NCBI GenBank assembly: GCA_030153045.1
Contig: JASLID010000049.1
Span: 1 to 10,594, forward strand
Direction of reading: 5' to 3'
Origin: Flavobacterium sp.
GTDB taxonomy: Bacteria; Bacteroidota; Bacteroidia; Flavobacteriales; Flavobacteriaceae
DNA length: 10,594 bases
Shown here: piece by piece, positions 1 through 6,236 of the stretch
Position numbering within the stretch: position 1 is the stretch's first letter
Layout: the number at the start of each line of letters is the position of its first letter
Translations under genes and position numbers: made by a program
The notes under the pieces: model-generated
Seen by the model: only the letters and a program-made list of their open reading frames with translations
Told to the model about the DNA's origin: nothing
The model's database searches: none

Positions 1-130
1 AACAGCGGTTTTATGAAATTGGGGTTTCAGTGTTTAATGGAACGAGCTTTTTGTATATTTGGCTTCAGTCATAAAGGAATGATTTGGGGACAAATTCCCC
101 CAACTTCATAAAGCCGGCGGGACGTTATAG
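1..130 (+). repeat. attC1 (left core truncated by window edge)
   Basis: Only AAC of the left core is present (1-3). The left arm (5-24, ending TTTTATGAAATTGGGG) pairs with the right arm 98-115, with base A18 facing C104. The right core GTTATAG is at 124-130. The arms are joined by GGCGGGAC on the right side against a single A on the left, an uneven internal loop. The loop carries TATATTTG at 54-61, a match to the Bacteroidota -7 promoter element pointing at the peptidase gene 93 nt downstream. A second TTGGGG at 84-89 could compete for the CCCCAA of the right arm. Confidence 0.85.
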
Positions 131-154
131 GCAAACATATCCACCATTAACTAT

Positions 155-955
155 ATGATTACGAAATACTCTTTGTCGACTTCAGCAGTTCATTTACAAT
201 GCTTAGATCAGCATCAAGATCCAATTCCAAATGCATTTGCAAGTGGTGTTATTATTAAAGAAGACAATAAAAATTTTTTATATACATGTTGGCATGTAGT
301 CACAGGATACAATCCTCACGAAACATCGTTTCATGAAGAGAATACCAAAAGAATGTTTTTGGAAGTTACCATGATGATGCCAGAGAGTAAGCCAAATAAT
401 GAAAGAATTTTAAAAAAAAACAGCTTTACTCTTCCCTTATATAATCAAAATAAATTTATTTGGATGCAAAATGAGCAAGGGAGGGATGTTGCAGAATTAA
501 ATAAAAGAGGATTAATTGTTCCCAAAACTCATGATATGGTAAAAATTGAAATACCAAATATTCATAATCTTTCAATTTTAACAATCGAGAAAAATGAAAC
601 TTTTAATTACCATCCTACCGTGGGGAAAAAAATTCTTATTAGTGGATTTCCATATGGCTTCAGTGTATTAGGTAATAAGAGGCCAGAAGCTGTTATTTTG
701 ACTAGAAATATTGCATCAATTTTTTTACTTAATAGACCATTTGATATTCTAATTGATGGTTATGGAGCACCAGGAATGTCAGGCGGACCTGTTTTTATTA
801 AAATAAAAGGAAAACTAATGCTTTTAGGTATATATACTGGAATGATTTATCCGGATCACGTAATTCATAAAAAAGATAGAATTACTGCACTAGGAACGGT
901 AAGTACATTCATGGGTTGGCATCACTTTGATAAAATCAGCAATGTCTGCCTATAA
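155..955 (+). CDS. Trypsin-like serine peptidase, cassette A
   Basis: A 266-residue protein with the layout of a chymotrypsin-fold (S1/trypsin-2-like) peptidase. The motif TCWHVVTG gives a candidate catalytic His47. HDMVKIEI gives the likely Asp127, with D111 in GRDVAEL as an alternative. GAPGMSGGPVF gives the nucleophile Ser209 in the classical GxSGGP setting. All three triad positions are present in the right order, so it may well be active. There is no signal peptide or membrane helix, so it is predicted to be cytoplasmic, which is unusual for secreted trypsins but common among stand-alone bacterial trypsin-2 domains of unknown substrate. The first ATG lies 30 nt inside the cassette. The stop codon TAA is part of the attC2 left core, so the last codons lie within the cassette-end inverted repeat. 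The substrate cannot be told from sequence. Confidence 0.85.
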   Translation: MITKYSLSTSAVHLQCLDQHQDPIPNAFASGVIIKEDNKNFLYTCWHVVTGYNPHETSFHEENTKRMFLEVTMMMPESKPNNERILKKNSFTLPLYNQNKFIWMQNEQGRDVAELNKRGLIVPKTHDMVKIEIPNIHNLSILTIEKNETFNYHPTVGKKILISGFPYGFSVLGNKRPEAVILTRNIASIFLLNRPFDILIDGYGAPGMSGGPVFIKIKGKLMLLGIYTGMIYPDHVIHKKDRITALGTVSTFMGWHHFDKISNVCL

Positions 956-1082
956 CAGTGGTTTTATGAAATTGGGGCTTTAGGACAAAATCAAAGGTAA
1001 TTTCATATATTTGACTTCCGTGATAATGGAAAGGTTTGGGGATATATAAACCCCAACTTCATAAAGCCACGGGACGTTGGCA
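950..1082 (+). repeat. attC2
   Basis: The left core CTATAAC (950-956) departs from RYYYAAC but is the exact complement of GTTATAG at the start of its own cassette. The right core is GTTGGCA (1076-1082). The lower stem has GTGG on the left and CCAC on the right where most sites have GCGG and CCGGC, a paired change supporting a folded structure. The loop contains TATATTTG at 1006-1013. The stop codon of the peptidase gene lies in the left core. Confidence 0.88.
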
Positions 1083-1115
1083 GTAATGTTAAAAAAAACG
1101 AGATAAATAGAAATT

Positions 1116-1751
1116 ATGATTGGGATAATACATTTTGAAACTTTTTTAATAACAGGCATTTTATTGAATTTAACCCCTGGAAATGACACAATTTTTATTT
1201 TATCCAAAAGCATTGGGCAAGGAAAAAAAGCAGGAATTATTTCATCATTAGGAATTGCAACTGGAAGTATTGTCCATACACTTTTAGCCGCTTTCGGGCT
1301 TTCGTTAATTATTGCGAAATCGATTTTGCTTTTTAATTTGATTAAATATGCTGGAGCAATTTATTTGCTCTATATTGGTTACAAAATGTTGACTAACAGA
1401 ACTGAATTAAATACGAATGAAATAAAAAAAGGAGAGTTAGTTAATTATTGGAAAATATATCGTGATGGAATATTTACAAACATATTAAATCCAAAAGTTG
1501 CTTTATTTTTTATTGCATTTCTTCCACAATTTATTGATCCAAATTTAAAAGAAACCATCTTGCCGTTTTTAGCGCTTGGAACAACTTTTATTACTACAGG
1601 AACAATATGGTGTTTAACTCTAGCGATATTTGCTTCTTCAATTTTCTCAAAATTAAAAGACAACAAAAAAGTATCAAACTACATTAATAAAATTTGTGGC
1701 TTAACATTAATTGCTTTGGGAATAAAAGTTGCATTTTCAAATAGAGAATAA
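1116..1751 (+). CDS. LysE/RhtB-family amino-acid exporter, cassette B
   Basis: A 211-residue, very hydrophobic protein matching the LysE/RhtB translocator family in length (usually about 200-210) and in motif order. The N-terminal membrane segment carries LTPGND (19-24), the family's PG signature. It is followed by a Gly-rich SIGQGKKAGIISSLGIATG stretch (32-50), the IKYAGAIYLLYIGYKML helix (76-92), a short charged cytoplasmic loop (95-117), then NPKVALFFIAFLPQF (125-139) and two further C-terminal helices ending near residue 207. Members export amino acids or small metabolites with the proton gradient; substrate specificity cannot be assigned here. It is the only gene in the window with a clear transport role and has no pathway partner next to it. 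It ends 9 nt before the attC3 left core. Confidence 0.93.
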   Translation: MIGIIHFETFLITGILLNLTPGNDTIFILSKSIGQGKKAGIISSLGIATGSIVHTLLAAFGLSLIIAKSILLFNLIKYAGAIYLLYIGYKMLTNRTELNTNEIKKGELVNYWKIYRDGIFTNILNPKVALFFIAFLPQFIDPNLKETILPFLALGTTFITTGTIWCLTLAIFASSIFSKLKDNKKVSNYINKICGLTLIALGIKVAFSNRE

Positions 1752-1760
1752 AAACACTAC

Positions 1761-1894
1761 TGCCAACAGCCGTTTGGCTAGATTGGGGTTTTAGGCTTAA
1801 TTTAAAGTTGGTCTTGTATTTGGAAATTTTGTGTTTTACCGAAAATTAAATCTTAATTTAGTCCCCAACCTCGCCAAGCGGCGGGACGTTAGCG
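1761..1894 (+). repeat. attC3 (GGC-type arms)
   Basis: Left core TGCCAAC (1761-1767) complements its own cassette's GTTGGCA. The right core is GTTAGCG (1888-1894). The arms differ from the common type, with TTTGGCTAGATTGGGG on the left facing CCCCAACCTCGCCAAG on the right, so both arms have changed together. The A facing C at arm base 18 is kept. The lower stem GCCG/CGGC pairs without the one-base bulge seen in most sites. The loop has TGTATTTG at 1815-1822, an imperfect version of the -7 word. Confidence 0.87.
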
Positions 1895-1909
1895 GTAATA
1901 GAAAAAACG

Positions 1910-2524
1910 ATGAAAACAATTAACATATTAATATTAATTTTAGCTATTCAGGCAGGTTTTTCTCAGACAATAAATTCAGACAAATCATATCAACTTCATG
2001 AGAGTTTTAAAACTGTAGAAGACTCAATTACAAAAAAAATAAACCCAATAAACACTTTAATTTACAAAACTTGTGATGACTACAGAGCATTTTATTTTAT
2101 AAAGGACAGCATACAATGGACTGGATATTTTATTAAAAACTTGGAAACCACTCCGAAAATAGTTTATTCATCTGATAAAGAGTACAAACCATTTCTAACA
2201 GAATTATATGTTTTTAACGCAGACAGTTTACATTTACAATTAGTTAAAAATGACATTTATAAAGTTCAACAAATAAGTGAAGAATCAATACAGAAAAAAC
2301 TAAGTAAAAAAACTAAAAAGAAGAATGTAATGACTGTTCAAAGCCTTCCACAAAAGTCACACGATTGCTACGAAACAATTATAATTTATGGAAAAGAAAA
2401 GAAAATTGTGACTTATCGTGGAGCATTAATTGAATCAGAAGAGTTACACATAATCCCAACTTTAAAAATATTTTATGAGTCCGAACAAACAATAATAAAT
2501 TCAACAAAAAACTACTACCGCTAA
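1910..2524 (+). CDS. Secreted protein of unknown function, cassette C
   Basis: A 204-residue protein I do not recognise. Residues 1-19 form a typical Bacteroidota signal peptide (Lys at position 2, hydrophobic ILILILAIQAGFS core, cleavage near Ser-Gln), so the mature protein is expected in the periplasm or outside. The rest is mixed alpha/beta in character with scattered aromatic residues, a strongly basic patch at 129-139 (KKLSKKTKKKN) and two cysteines (55 and 153) that could pair after export. There is no lipobox and no later membrane segment. The ATG sits 21 nt inside the cassette. The terminal Arg codon and TAA stop are supplied by the CGCTAAC left core of attC4. Confidence 0.75.
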   Translation: MKTINILILILAIQAGFSQTINSDKSYQLHESFKTVEDSITKKINPINTLIYKTCDDYRAFYFIKDSIQWTGYFIKNLETTPKIVYSSDKEYKPFLTELYVFNADSLHLQLVKNDIYKVQQISEESIQKKLSKKTKKKNVMTVQSLPQKSHDCYETIIIYGKEKKIVTYRGALIESEELHIIPTLKIFYESEQTIINSTKNYYR

Positions 2525-2650
2525 CAAGGGTTTTATGCAAGTGGGGTTTTAGGGCAAAACTGAAACTTCTTTTTGTATATTTGGCTGTAGTAATAAAACA
2601 AACTAAAGGAACAAAAGTCCCCACCAGCATAAAGCCCCAGGATGTTAGCA
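2519..2650 (+). repeat. attC4 (divergent lower stem)
   Basis: Left core CGCTAAC (2519-2525) complements the GTTAGCG at the start of cassette C. The right core is GTTAGCA (2644-2650). The lower stem is AAGGG on the left with GCCCCAGGAT on the right in place of AGCGG and GCCGGCGGGAC, the most divergent version of this segment among the regular sites. The arms TTTTATGCAAGTGGGG and CCCCACCAGCATAAAG pair with two mismatches, one being the A against C at base 18. TATATTTG lies at 2576-2583. Confidence 0.85.
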
Positions 2651-2682
2651 GTAATATTTAGCAAACGCTTATTTAACCAAAT

Positions 2683-3261
2683 ATGTCTAAGTCATTGAAA
2701 ATACTAAATTTAATTTGTTGCACATTATTATTCATACTATTTACCAAATGTTCTATTAAAAAATCAGATAACCTGATTGTTAATGAACCAATTCCTTGTA
2801 AATATAAAATTGAAGCTTTTGACTCACCTGAACGTCAAAAAGAAATAAATAGTTTAAAAGAAAACATCGAAAGCAATGAAATGAATCCAAATTTGAAAGA
2901 AACTGTTTCAGAATTTGCAATCGATACTTTTAAAATTGGCTTTTTTCAAAGAAAATTCCCAGTTACTAAAGTGGATACAGGAACTTCATTAGATGTTCAA
3001 AAATCAGTTTGCGTTATGAATGATAGCCTAATTGATAAATATTTTAACAAACTAAAAAAAATATTGAAAAATAAAGATTATGACGACTTAATAATATCTC
3101 AAACTGAATGGGAAAAATACAGAAATAAAGAACTGAGTATATTTCAAAGACTTACCAAAGAAGAAATAGATTTTGAGTTCAATTTTTATGTCGAATATAA
3201 TCAAATCCTAAAATTGAGATTAAATACATTATTTTTTTACTATTACACATTTAAAGATTGA
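2683..3261 (+). CDS. LprI-like (DUF1311) protein, probable lipoprotein, cassette D
   Basis: A 192-residue protein with a hydrophobic N-terminus (residues 6-22) followed by Cys23 in LFTKCSIKK. This resembles a lipobox, although Lys just before Cys is unusual, so lipidation is uncertain. Residues 112-156 (MNDSLIDKYFNKLKKILKN, then SQTEWEKYRNKE) fit the LprI/DUF1311 pattern of a Tyr-containing helix, a run of Leu/Lys and the diagnostic QxxWxxYR (Q140, W143, Y146, R147). Mycobacterial LprI is known to inhibit lysozyme. A wall-protecting role here is inference. Residues 40-100 match nothing I know. About 40 nt of AT-rich sequence separates the stop from attC5. Confidence 0.7.
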   Translation: MSKSLKILNLICCTLLFILFTKCSIKKSDNLIVNEPIPCKYKIEAFDSPERQKEINSLKENIESNEMNPNLKETVSEFAIDTFKIGFFQRKFPVTKVDTGTSLDVQKSVCVMNDSLIDKYFNKLKKILKNKDYDDLIISQTEWEKYRNKELSIFQRLTKEEIDFEFNFYVEYNQILKLRLNTLFFYYYTFKD

Positions 3262-3303
3262 AAATATATAACTGAATCTAAACTAAGAAAAAATTAATAC
3301 TAC

Positions 3304-3436
3304 TGCTAACAGCGGTTTCATGAAATTGGGGTTTTAAGGATAAATTTAAAGGTAATTTTATATATTTGACTAAGTTCTAATGGAAAGGTTTGGGTATAAA
3401 TTTCCCCAACTTCATGAAGCCGGCGGGACGTTAGCT
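3304..3436 (+). repeat. attC5
   Basis: Left core TGCTAAC (3304-3310) and right core GTTAGCT (3430-3436). The arms read TTTCATGAAATTGGGG and CCCCAACTTCATGAAG: the T-to-C change in the left arm is matched by an A-to-G change in the right arm, a compensated pair relative to attC1. The A against C mismatch at base 18 is kept. The loop has TATATTTG at 3361-3368, 98 nt before the next start codon. Confidence 0.88.
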
Positions 3437-3466
3437 GCCATTAAAACTTTGCGATAAAAACATTGA

Positions 3467-3856
3467 ATGAAAGAACCAAAATTTAGGTGCGAAACTGAAA
3501 AAGCAATTGAGGAATTAATTGTTGAATTGGACTTGCCTGAAAATACTCAAGATTGGTGTTGGGTTGTGGCTAAGTCTGAAGATATTGAAAAATATATAAC
3601 TCATTACAAAGCCATTTCGGATGAAGACAAAAAATTCACCTTAATGGAAATAATTATTCAAGCAACAACGGATCAAACTGATGAAATAAACTTCCTAAAA
3701 TACTGGAAAATTATAAAGTCATTTTTAAAAGACAATTTTAAAATACATGAGTATTCTGTATTTTATTGGTGTTGCTTCGAGAATGACAATGTGGAAGATT
3801 GCTGGGATATAACTCCATATATGAGGCAATTATGGAATGAGGAAAACGGCAGCTAA
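3467..3856 (+). CDS. Small acidic cytoplasmic protein of unknown function, cassette E
   Basis: A 129-residue protein without signal peptide or membrane helix. It is acidic and unusually rich in Trp and Cys: WCW at 30-32, YWCC near 99-102, and a CW pair close to residue 112. The predicted make-up is mostly helical. I do not recognise the family. Size, acidity and stand-alone position resemble immunity or antitoxin-like proteins in general appearance only, and no partner toxin lies next to it. Its start follows the attC5 right core by 30 nt. The final Ser codon and the stop are formed by the AGCTAAC left core of attC6, so the gene fills the cassette completely at its 3' end. Confidence 0.75.
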   Translation: MKEPKFRCETEKAIEELIVELDLPENTQDWCWVVAKSEDIEKYITHYKAISDEDKKFTLMEIIIQATTDQTDEINFLKYWKIIKSFLKDNFKIHEYSVFYWCCFENDNVEDCWDITPYMRQLWNEENGS

Positions 3857-3984
3857 CAGCGGTTTTAAGCAAGTGAGGATTCAGGCTTAATTTAGTGTTA
3901 GTTTTGTATTTGCTTGTTAAGTCTTTAATCAATACATTTGGCTAACAAACTCCTCACCTGCTTAAAGCCGGCGGGACGTTAGCA
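3851..3984 (+). repeat. attC6 (AAGC-type arms)
   Basis: Left core AGCTAAC (3851-3857) is the exact complement of GTTAGCT that begins cassette E. The right core is GTTAGCA (3978-3984). The arms TTTTAAGCAAGTGAGGA and TCCTCACCTGCTTAAAG are wholly re-sequenced relative to the common type yet pair along their length, broken only by A3872 facing C3958 and the invariant T/G next to the lower stem. The loop carries TGTATTTG at 3905-3912. Confidence 0.88.
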
Positions 3985-3992
3985 GCCATTTT

Positions 3993-4700
3993 ATGAAAAA
4001 AATCGTGTTTACTGCATTATCATTTATCTTATTTAATGTTTGTTTTTCTCAAACAGCAAATATTAAAATAAAATATCTTGATTCTAAAAATATGAAATCT
4101 AAAACTTTCGATAGTTTAGTTTTTATAATTAATGGAGTTGAATTAAACTCAACTGACTCGGAAACAAAATCTTTCAATTTACAAAAAAATGGTTTTGACA
4201 GTTTTGGCTATTATTACAAAGGAGAAAAAAACAAAGTCATTTCTGAATTTAAATGCAAATTCAAACCTAATAACTCTTATAACATTTTACCTTGTATTTG
4301 CTGTGGAGAGTTTATGTTAGTTGCAGATAGTTTGCCCCAAAGAGGAAGTGTTAGATTTGCAAATAAAACTAACAGAAAGTTAATTGGAATTAGATCTGAA
4401 TTTAATTTGGATACAATTAATAAAAAATCAACAACAAAATATTTACCATCAGACATTTCAATGAACTGCGGTTTTAGAGAATTTTATATAGAAATTGCAG
4501 AATTTGATTATGCAAATCCAAAATTTGATTATAATGAAACAAATAATGATTTGGAAAATGAAAAGTTAAATAAAGAGCAAGAACAACTTTGGATTGCAAA
4601 AACACCTTTTTTATTTTTACACGGTGAAAAACTAACCGCAACTTACGATGACAACGAGAGAAAAATAGATATCAAATTAGACGGATATTTGGAAAAATAA
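3993..4700 (+). CDS. Secreted protein of unknown function, cassette F
   Basis: A 235-residue protein with a clear signal peptide (MKKIVFTALSFILFNVCFSQ, cleavage near residues 19-21). The mature part looks beta-rich in its first half, with alternating hydrophobic and polar residues, then becomes acidic and Asn/Glu-rich around 173-200 before a final strand-like segment. There is a CICC cluster at 101-104 plus C88 and C159, which could form disulphides or bind a metal. I do not recognise the family. The leader is only 14 nt from the exchange point, the shortest in the array. The cassette end TACTAAC differs by one base from the complement of its start GTTAGCA. Confidence 0.75.
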   Translation: MKKIVFTALSFILFNVCFSQTANIKIKYLDSKNMKSKTFDSLVFIINGVELNSTDSETKSFNLQKNGFDSFGYYYKGEKNKVISEFKCKFKPNNSYNILPCICCGEFMLVADSLPQRGSVRFANKTNRKLIGIRSEFNLDTINKKSTTKYLPSDISMNCGFREFYIEIAEFDYANPKFDYNETNNDLENEKLNKEQEQLWIAKTPFLFLHGEKLTATYDDNERKIDIKLDGYLEK

Positions 4701-4707
4701 AAACGGC

Positions 4708-4840
4708 TACTAACAGCGGTTTCATGAAATTGGGGTTTGGTGTATAATGGGACGATCTTTTTGTATATTTGGTTTCAGTCTTGAAGGAATGGTTTGGGGA
4801 CAAAAATCCCCAACTTCATAAAGCCGGCGGGACGTTAGCA
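4708..4840 (+). repeat. attC7
   Basis: Left core TACTAAC (4708-4714), right core GTTAGCA (4834-4840). The left arm has TTTCATG while the right arm keeps CATAAAG, giving one extra mispair that attC5 has repaired by compensation. TATATTTG is at 4764-4771. The loop also holds TTTGGGG followed closely by the CCCCAA of the right arm, so a short local hairpin could compete with the full stem. Confidence 0.87.
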
Positions 4841-4886
4841 GTAATGCGTCCAAAATTGCGAAAACTAACTGAAAAAGTAAGAACTA

Positions 4887-5315
4887 TTGAAATACAATTT
4901 TTTAAATTCAACTCTAATATTTTGTGCAATTGGATTCTTTATTCCTGGATTTACTGCAATCTTATTGTTTGGAATTCAAATGTTATTTACAACAATAGGA
5001 ATAGAATGCTCTGATTCGTGGAAATTAATTTGGTATATATCTTGGATTGGCATGTTCCTTTTACCTTTATTCTTTATTAAAAATTTAATGAGTAATAAAG
5101 ATCAACAGTCATTAAAAAACAAACTAATACTCTTTAATATATTAGAATACATTTTCATCCAAGCAAGTCTTGCTTCTCTTTTTACAAGCGGACAAACTTT
5201 ATGCTATGGTTCTGGTGGACAAAATGGATTAGAATTTGCTTTTACAGGTTGGTTAGCTTTACCTATATTAATAATTCTTAGTTACATCTTTAAAATTTTA
5301 TCAGACAAGAACTAA
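4887..5315 (+). CDS. Four-helix membrane protein of unknown function, cassette G (start uncertain)
   Basis: A 142-residue hydrophobic protein with membrane segments at about 10-34, 46-67, 80-100 and 116-136, and short polar loops; the third loop carries SGQTLCYGSGGQNG. No family is recognised. The first usable start in frame is TTG at 4887, preceded in frame by TAA at 4878-4880; the first in-frame ATG would remove the whole first helix. A cassette-proximal ATG at 4844 lies in another frame and reads MRPKLRKLTEKVRTIEIQFF. Removing one base from the six-T run near 4899-4904 would join it to this gene as IQFLNSTLIFC. The gene may therefore carry a frameshift, or begin at TTG. The stop precedes attC8 by 8 nt. 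Confidence 0.65.
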   Translation: MKYNFLNSTLIFCAIGFFIPGFTAILLFGIQMLFTTIGIECSDSWKLIWYISWIGMFLLPLFFIKNLMSNKDQQSLKNKLILFNILEYIFIQASLASLFTSGQTLCYGSGGQNGLEFAFTGWLALPILIILSYIFKILSDKN

Positions 5316-5323
5316 AGCACTAC

Positions 5324-5448
5324 TGCTAACAGCGGTTTGGCAATATTGCTGGTTCGTTTTGTATTTGGATGTTCTGGAAAATTCCGGCTTACTTAGAAAC
5401 TTTTTGCTAAATTAGCCGCAACATCGCCAAGCCGGCGGGACGTTAGCC
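5324..5448 (+). repeat. attC8 (short, GGC-type arms)
   Basis: Left core TGCTAAC (5324-5330), right core GTTAGCC (5442-5448). At 125 bp it is the shortest complete site. The arms TTTGGCAATATTGC and GCAACATCGCCAAG pair except for two A-against-C positions (bases 15 and 18) and the usual T/G. The loop does not share the common CTTCAGTC segment and has TGTATTTG at 5360-5367. With attC3 it forms a second arm family. Confidence 0.86.
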
Positions 5449-5463
5449 GTAATACTATAGCAC

Positions 5464-6075
5464 ATGAAACAATTCAAAATTATCATAATATTTTTGTGTT
5501 TCCTTAATTCTTTACAAGCACAAAAGAAATTTAAAATTGATTCTAAAGAAACCAATACATGGAAATCAATTTATTTAATTAATGACGAAAAGGGAAATCT
5601 AATAAAACAGCTAGACAGTTCAAAATATTCAGTTTCATTCAATGATGATAATTTGAGATATTTTGCAGTATTCCTAATAAAAAATCGTAGAGGTTGGTCA
5701 GCAATAGATTCAAATGAAAAATTTTTATTTGAAGTTTATAATCAAGGTGATGAAGTAAATCCAGATAATTTAATTGAAAATAAAATCCGAATTATAGATG
5801 AGAATAAAAAAATTGGGTTCGCAAATGAAAAAGGTCAAATAATCATAAAACCGCAGTTTGAAATAGTAACTTCATTCTATAATGGTAAAGCAATTATTGC
5901 CGAAAGTTGCAAAAAAATTCAGTGGAATGCTCATGCAGAAGAAAATGATTGTCATCACTACTCAATTGAATGTAAAAGACATGGATATATCAATGAGAAA
6001 GGTGAAATTATAGAATCAGGAAATTACACATTTGAAGAAATACAAAAAAAAATAAACTGGAAACAGCCTGAGTAA
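5464..6075 (+). CDS. Secreted WG-repeat protein, cassette H
   Basis: A 203-residue protein with a signal peptide (hydrophobic residues 5-17, cleavage after AQA/Q near 19-20). It contains at least two WG (KWG) beta-repeat units: RRGWSAIDSNEKFLFEV (75-91) and KKIGFANEKGQIIIKPQFE (115-133). A degenerate third, HGYINEKGEIIES (173-185), carries Tyr in the Trp position. WG repeats are known as structural, often extracytoplasmic modules whose molecular role is mostly undefined; some occur as immunity-like proteins in polymorphic toxin loci. The segment 148-172 between repeats holds C149, C163 and C170 with a HH pair (164-165), possibly a disulphide or metal site. The start lies 20 nt inside the cassette, and cassette ends GTTAGCC and GGCTAAC match exactly. 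Confidence 0.82.
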   Translation: MKQFKIIIIFLCFLNSLQAQKKFKIDSKETNTWKSIYLINDEKGNLIKQLDSSKYSVSFNDDNLRYFAVFLIKNRRGWSAIDSNEKFLFEVYNQGDEVNPDNLIENKIRIIDENKKIGFANEKGQIIIKPQFEIVTSFYNGKAIIAESCKKIQWNAHAEENDCHHYSIECKRHGYINEKGEIIESGNYTFEEIQKKINWKQPE

Positions 6076-6084
6076 AAGTACTAC

Positions 6085-6215
6085 GGCTAACAGCGGTTTC
6101 ATGAAATGACGGCAGATGTTTAAGCCGGCTGTCGATTTTCCGCTGGAAAATCTTATATTAGCAAGAAATAATCGGTTCACGCAGCGCTACTGCGCCAAGC
6201 CGCGGAACGTTAGCA
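6085..6215 (+). repeat. attC9 (chimeric, arms do not match)
   Basis: Left core GGCTAAC (6085-6091) is correct for cassette H and the right core is GTTAGCA (6209-6215). The left arm is of the ATGAA type (TTTCATGAAATGACGG) while the right arm ends GCGCCAAGCCGCGGAAC, of the GGC type, so the two cannot form the usual stem. The interior holds two private hairpins: GATTTTCC-GCT-GGAAAATC (6134-6152) and CGCAG-CGCTA-CTGCG (6180-6194). A TTTAAGCCGGC near 6119-6129 looks like a piece of another right arm. No TATATTTG is present. Probably a recombination product of two attC sites; activity is doubtful. Confidence 0.75.
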
Positions 6216-6236
6216 GACATTATCGAAAAAAACACA

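Noticed and set aside
980..1213. Minus-strand open frames here and at 1445-1666, 2379-2630, 3738-3932 and 6666-6905.
   Set aside because: All overlap attC sites or well-supported + strand genes and show no protein-like features of their own.
4769..5014. 81-codon open frame starting in the attC7 loop.
   Set aside because: Translates the attC and then the cassette G membrane gene in the wrong frame; only its ATG at 4844 is of interest as a possible frameshifted start.
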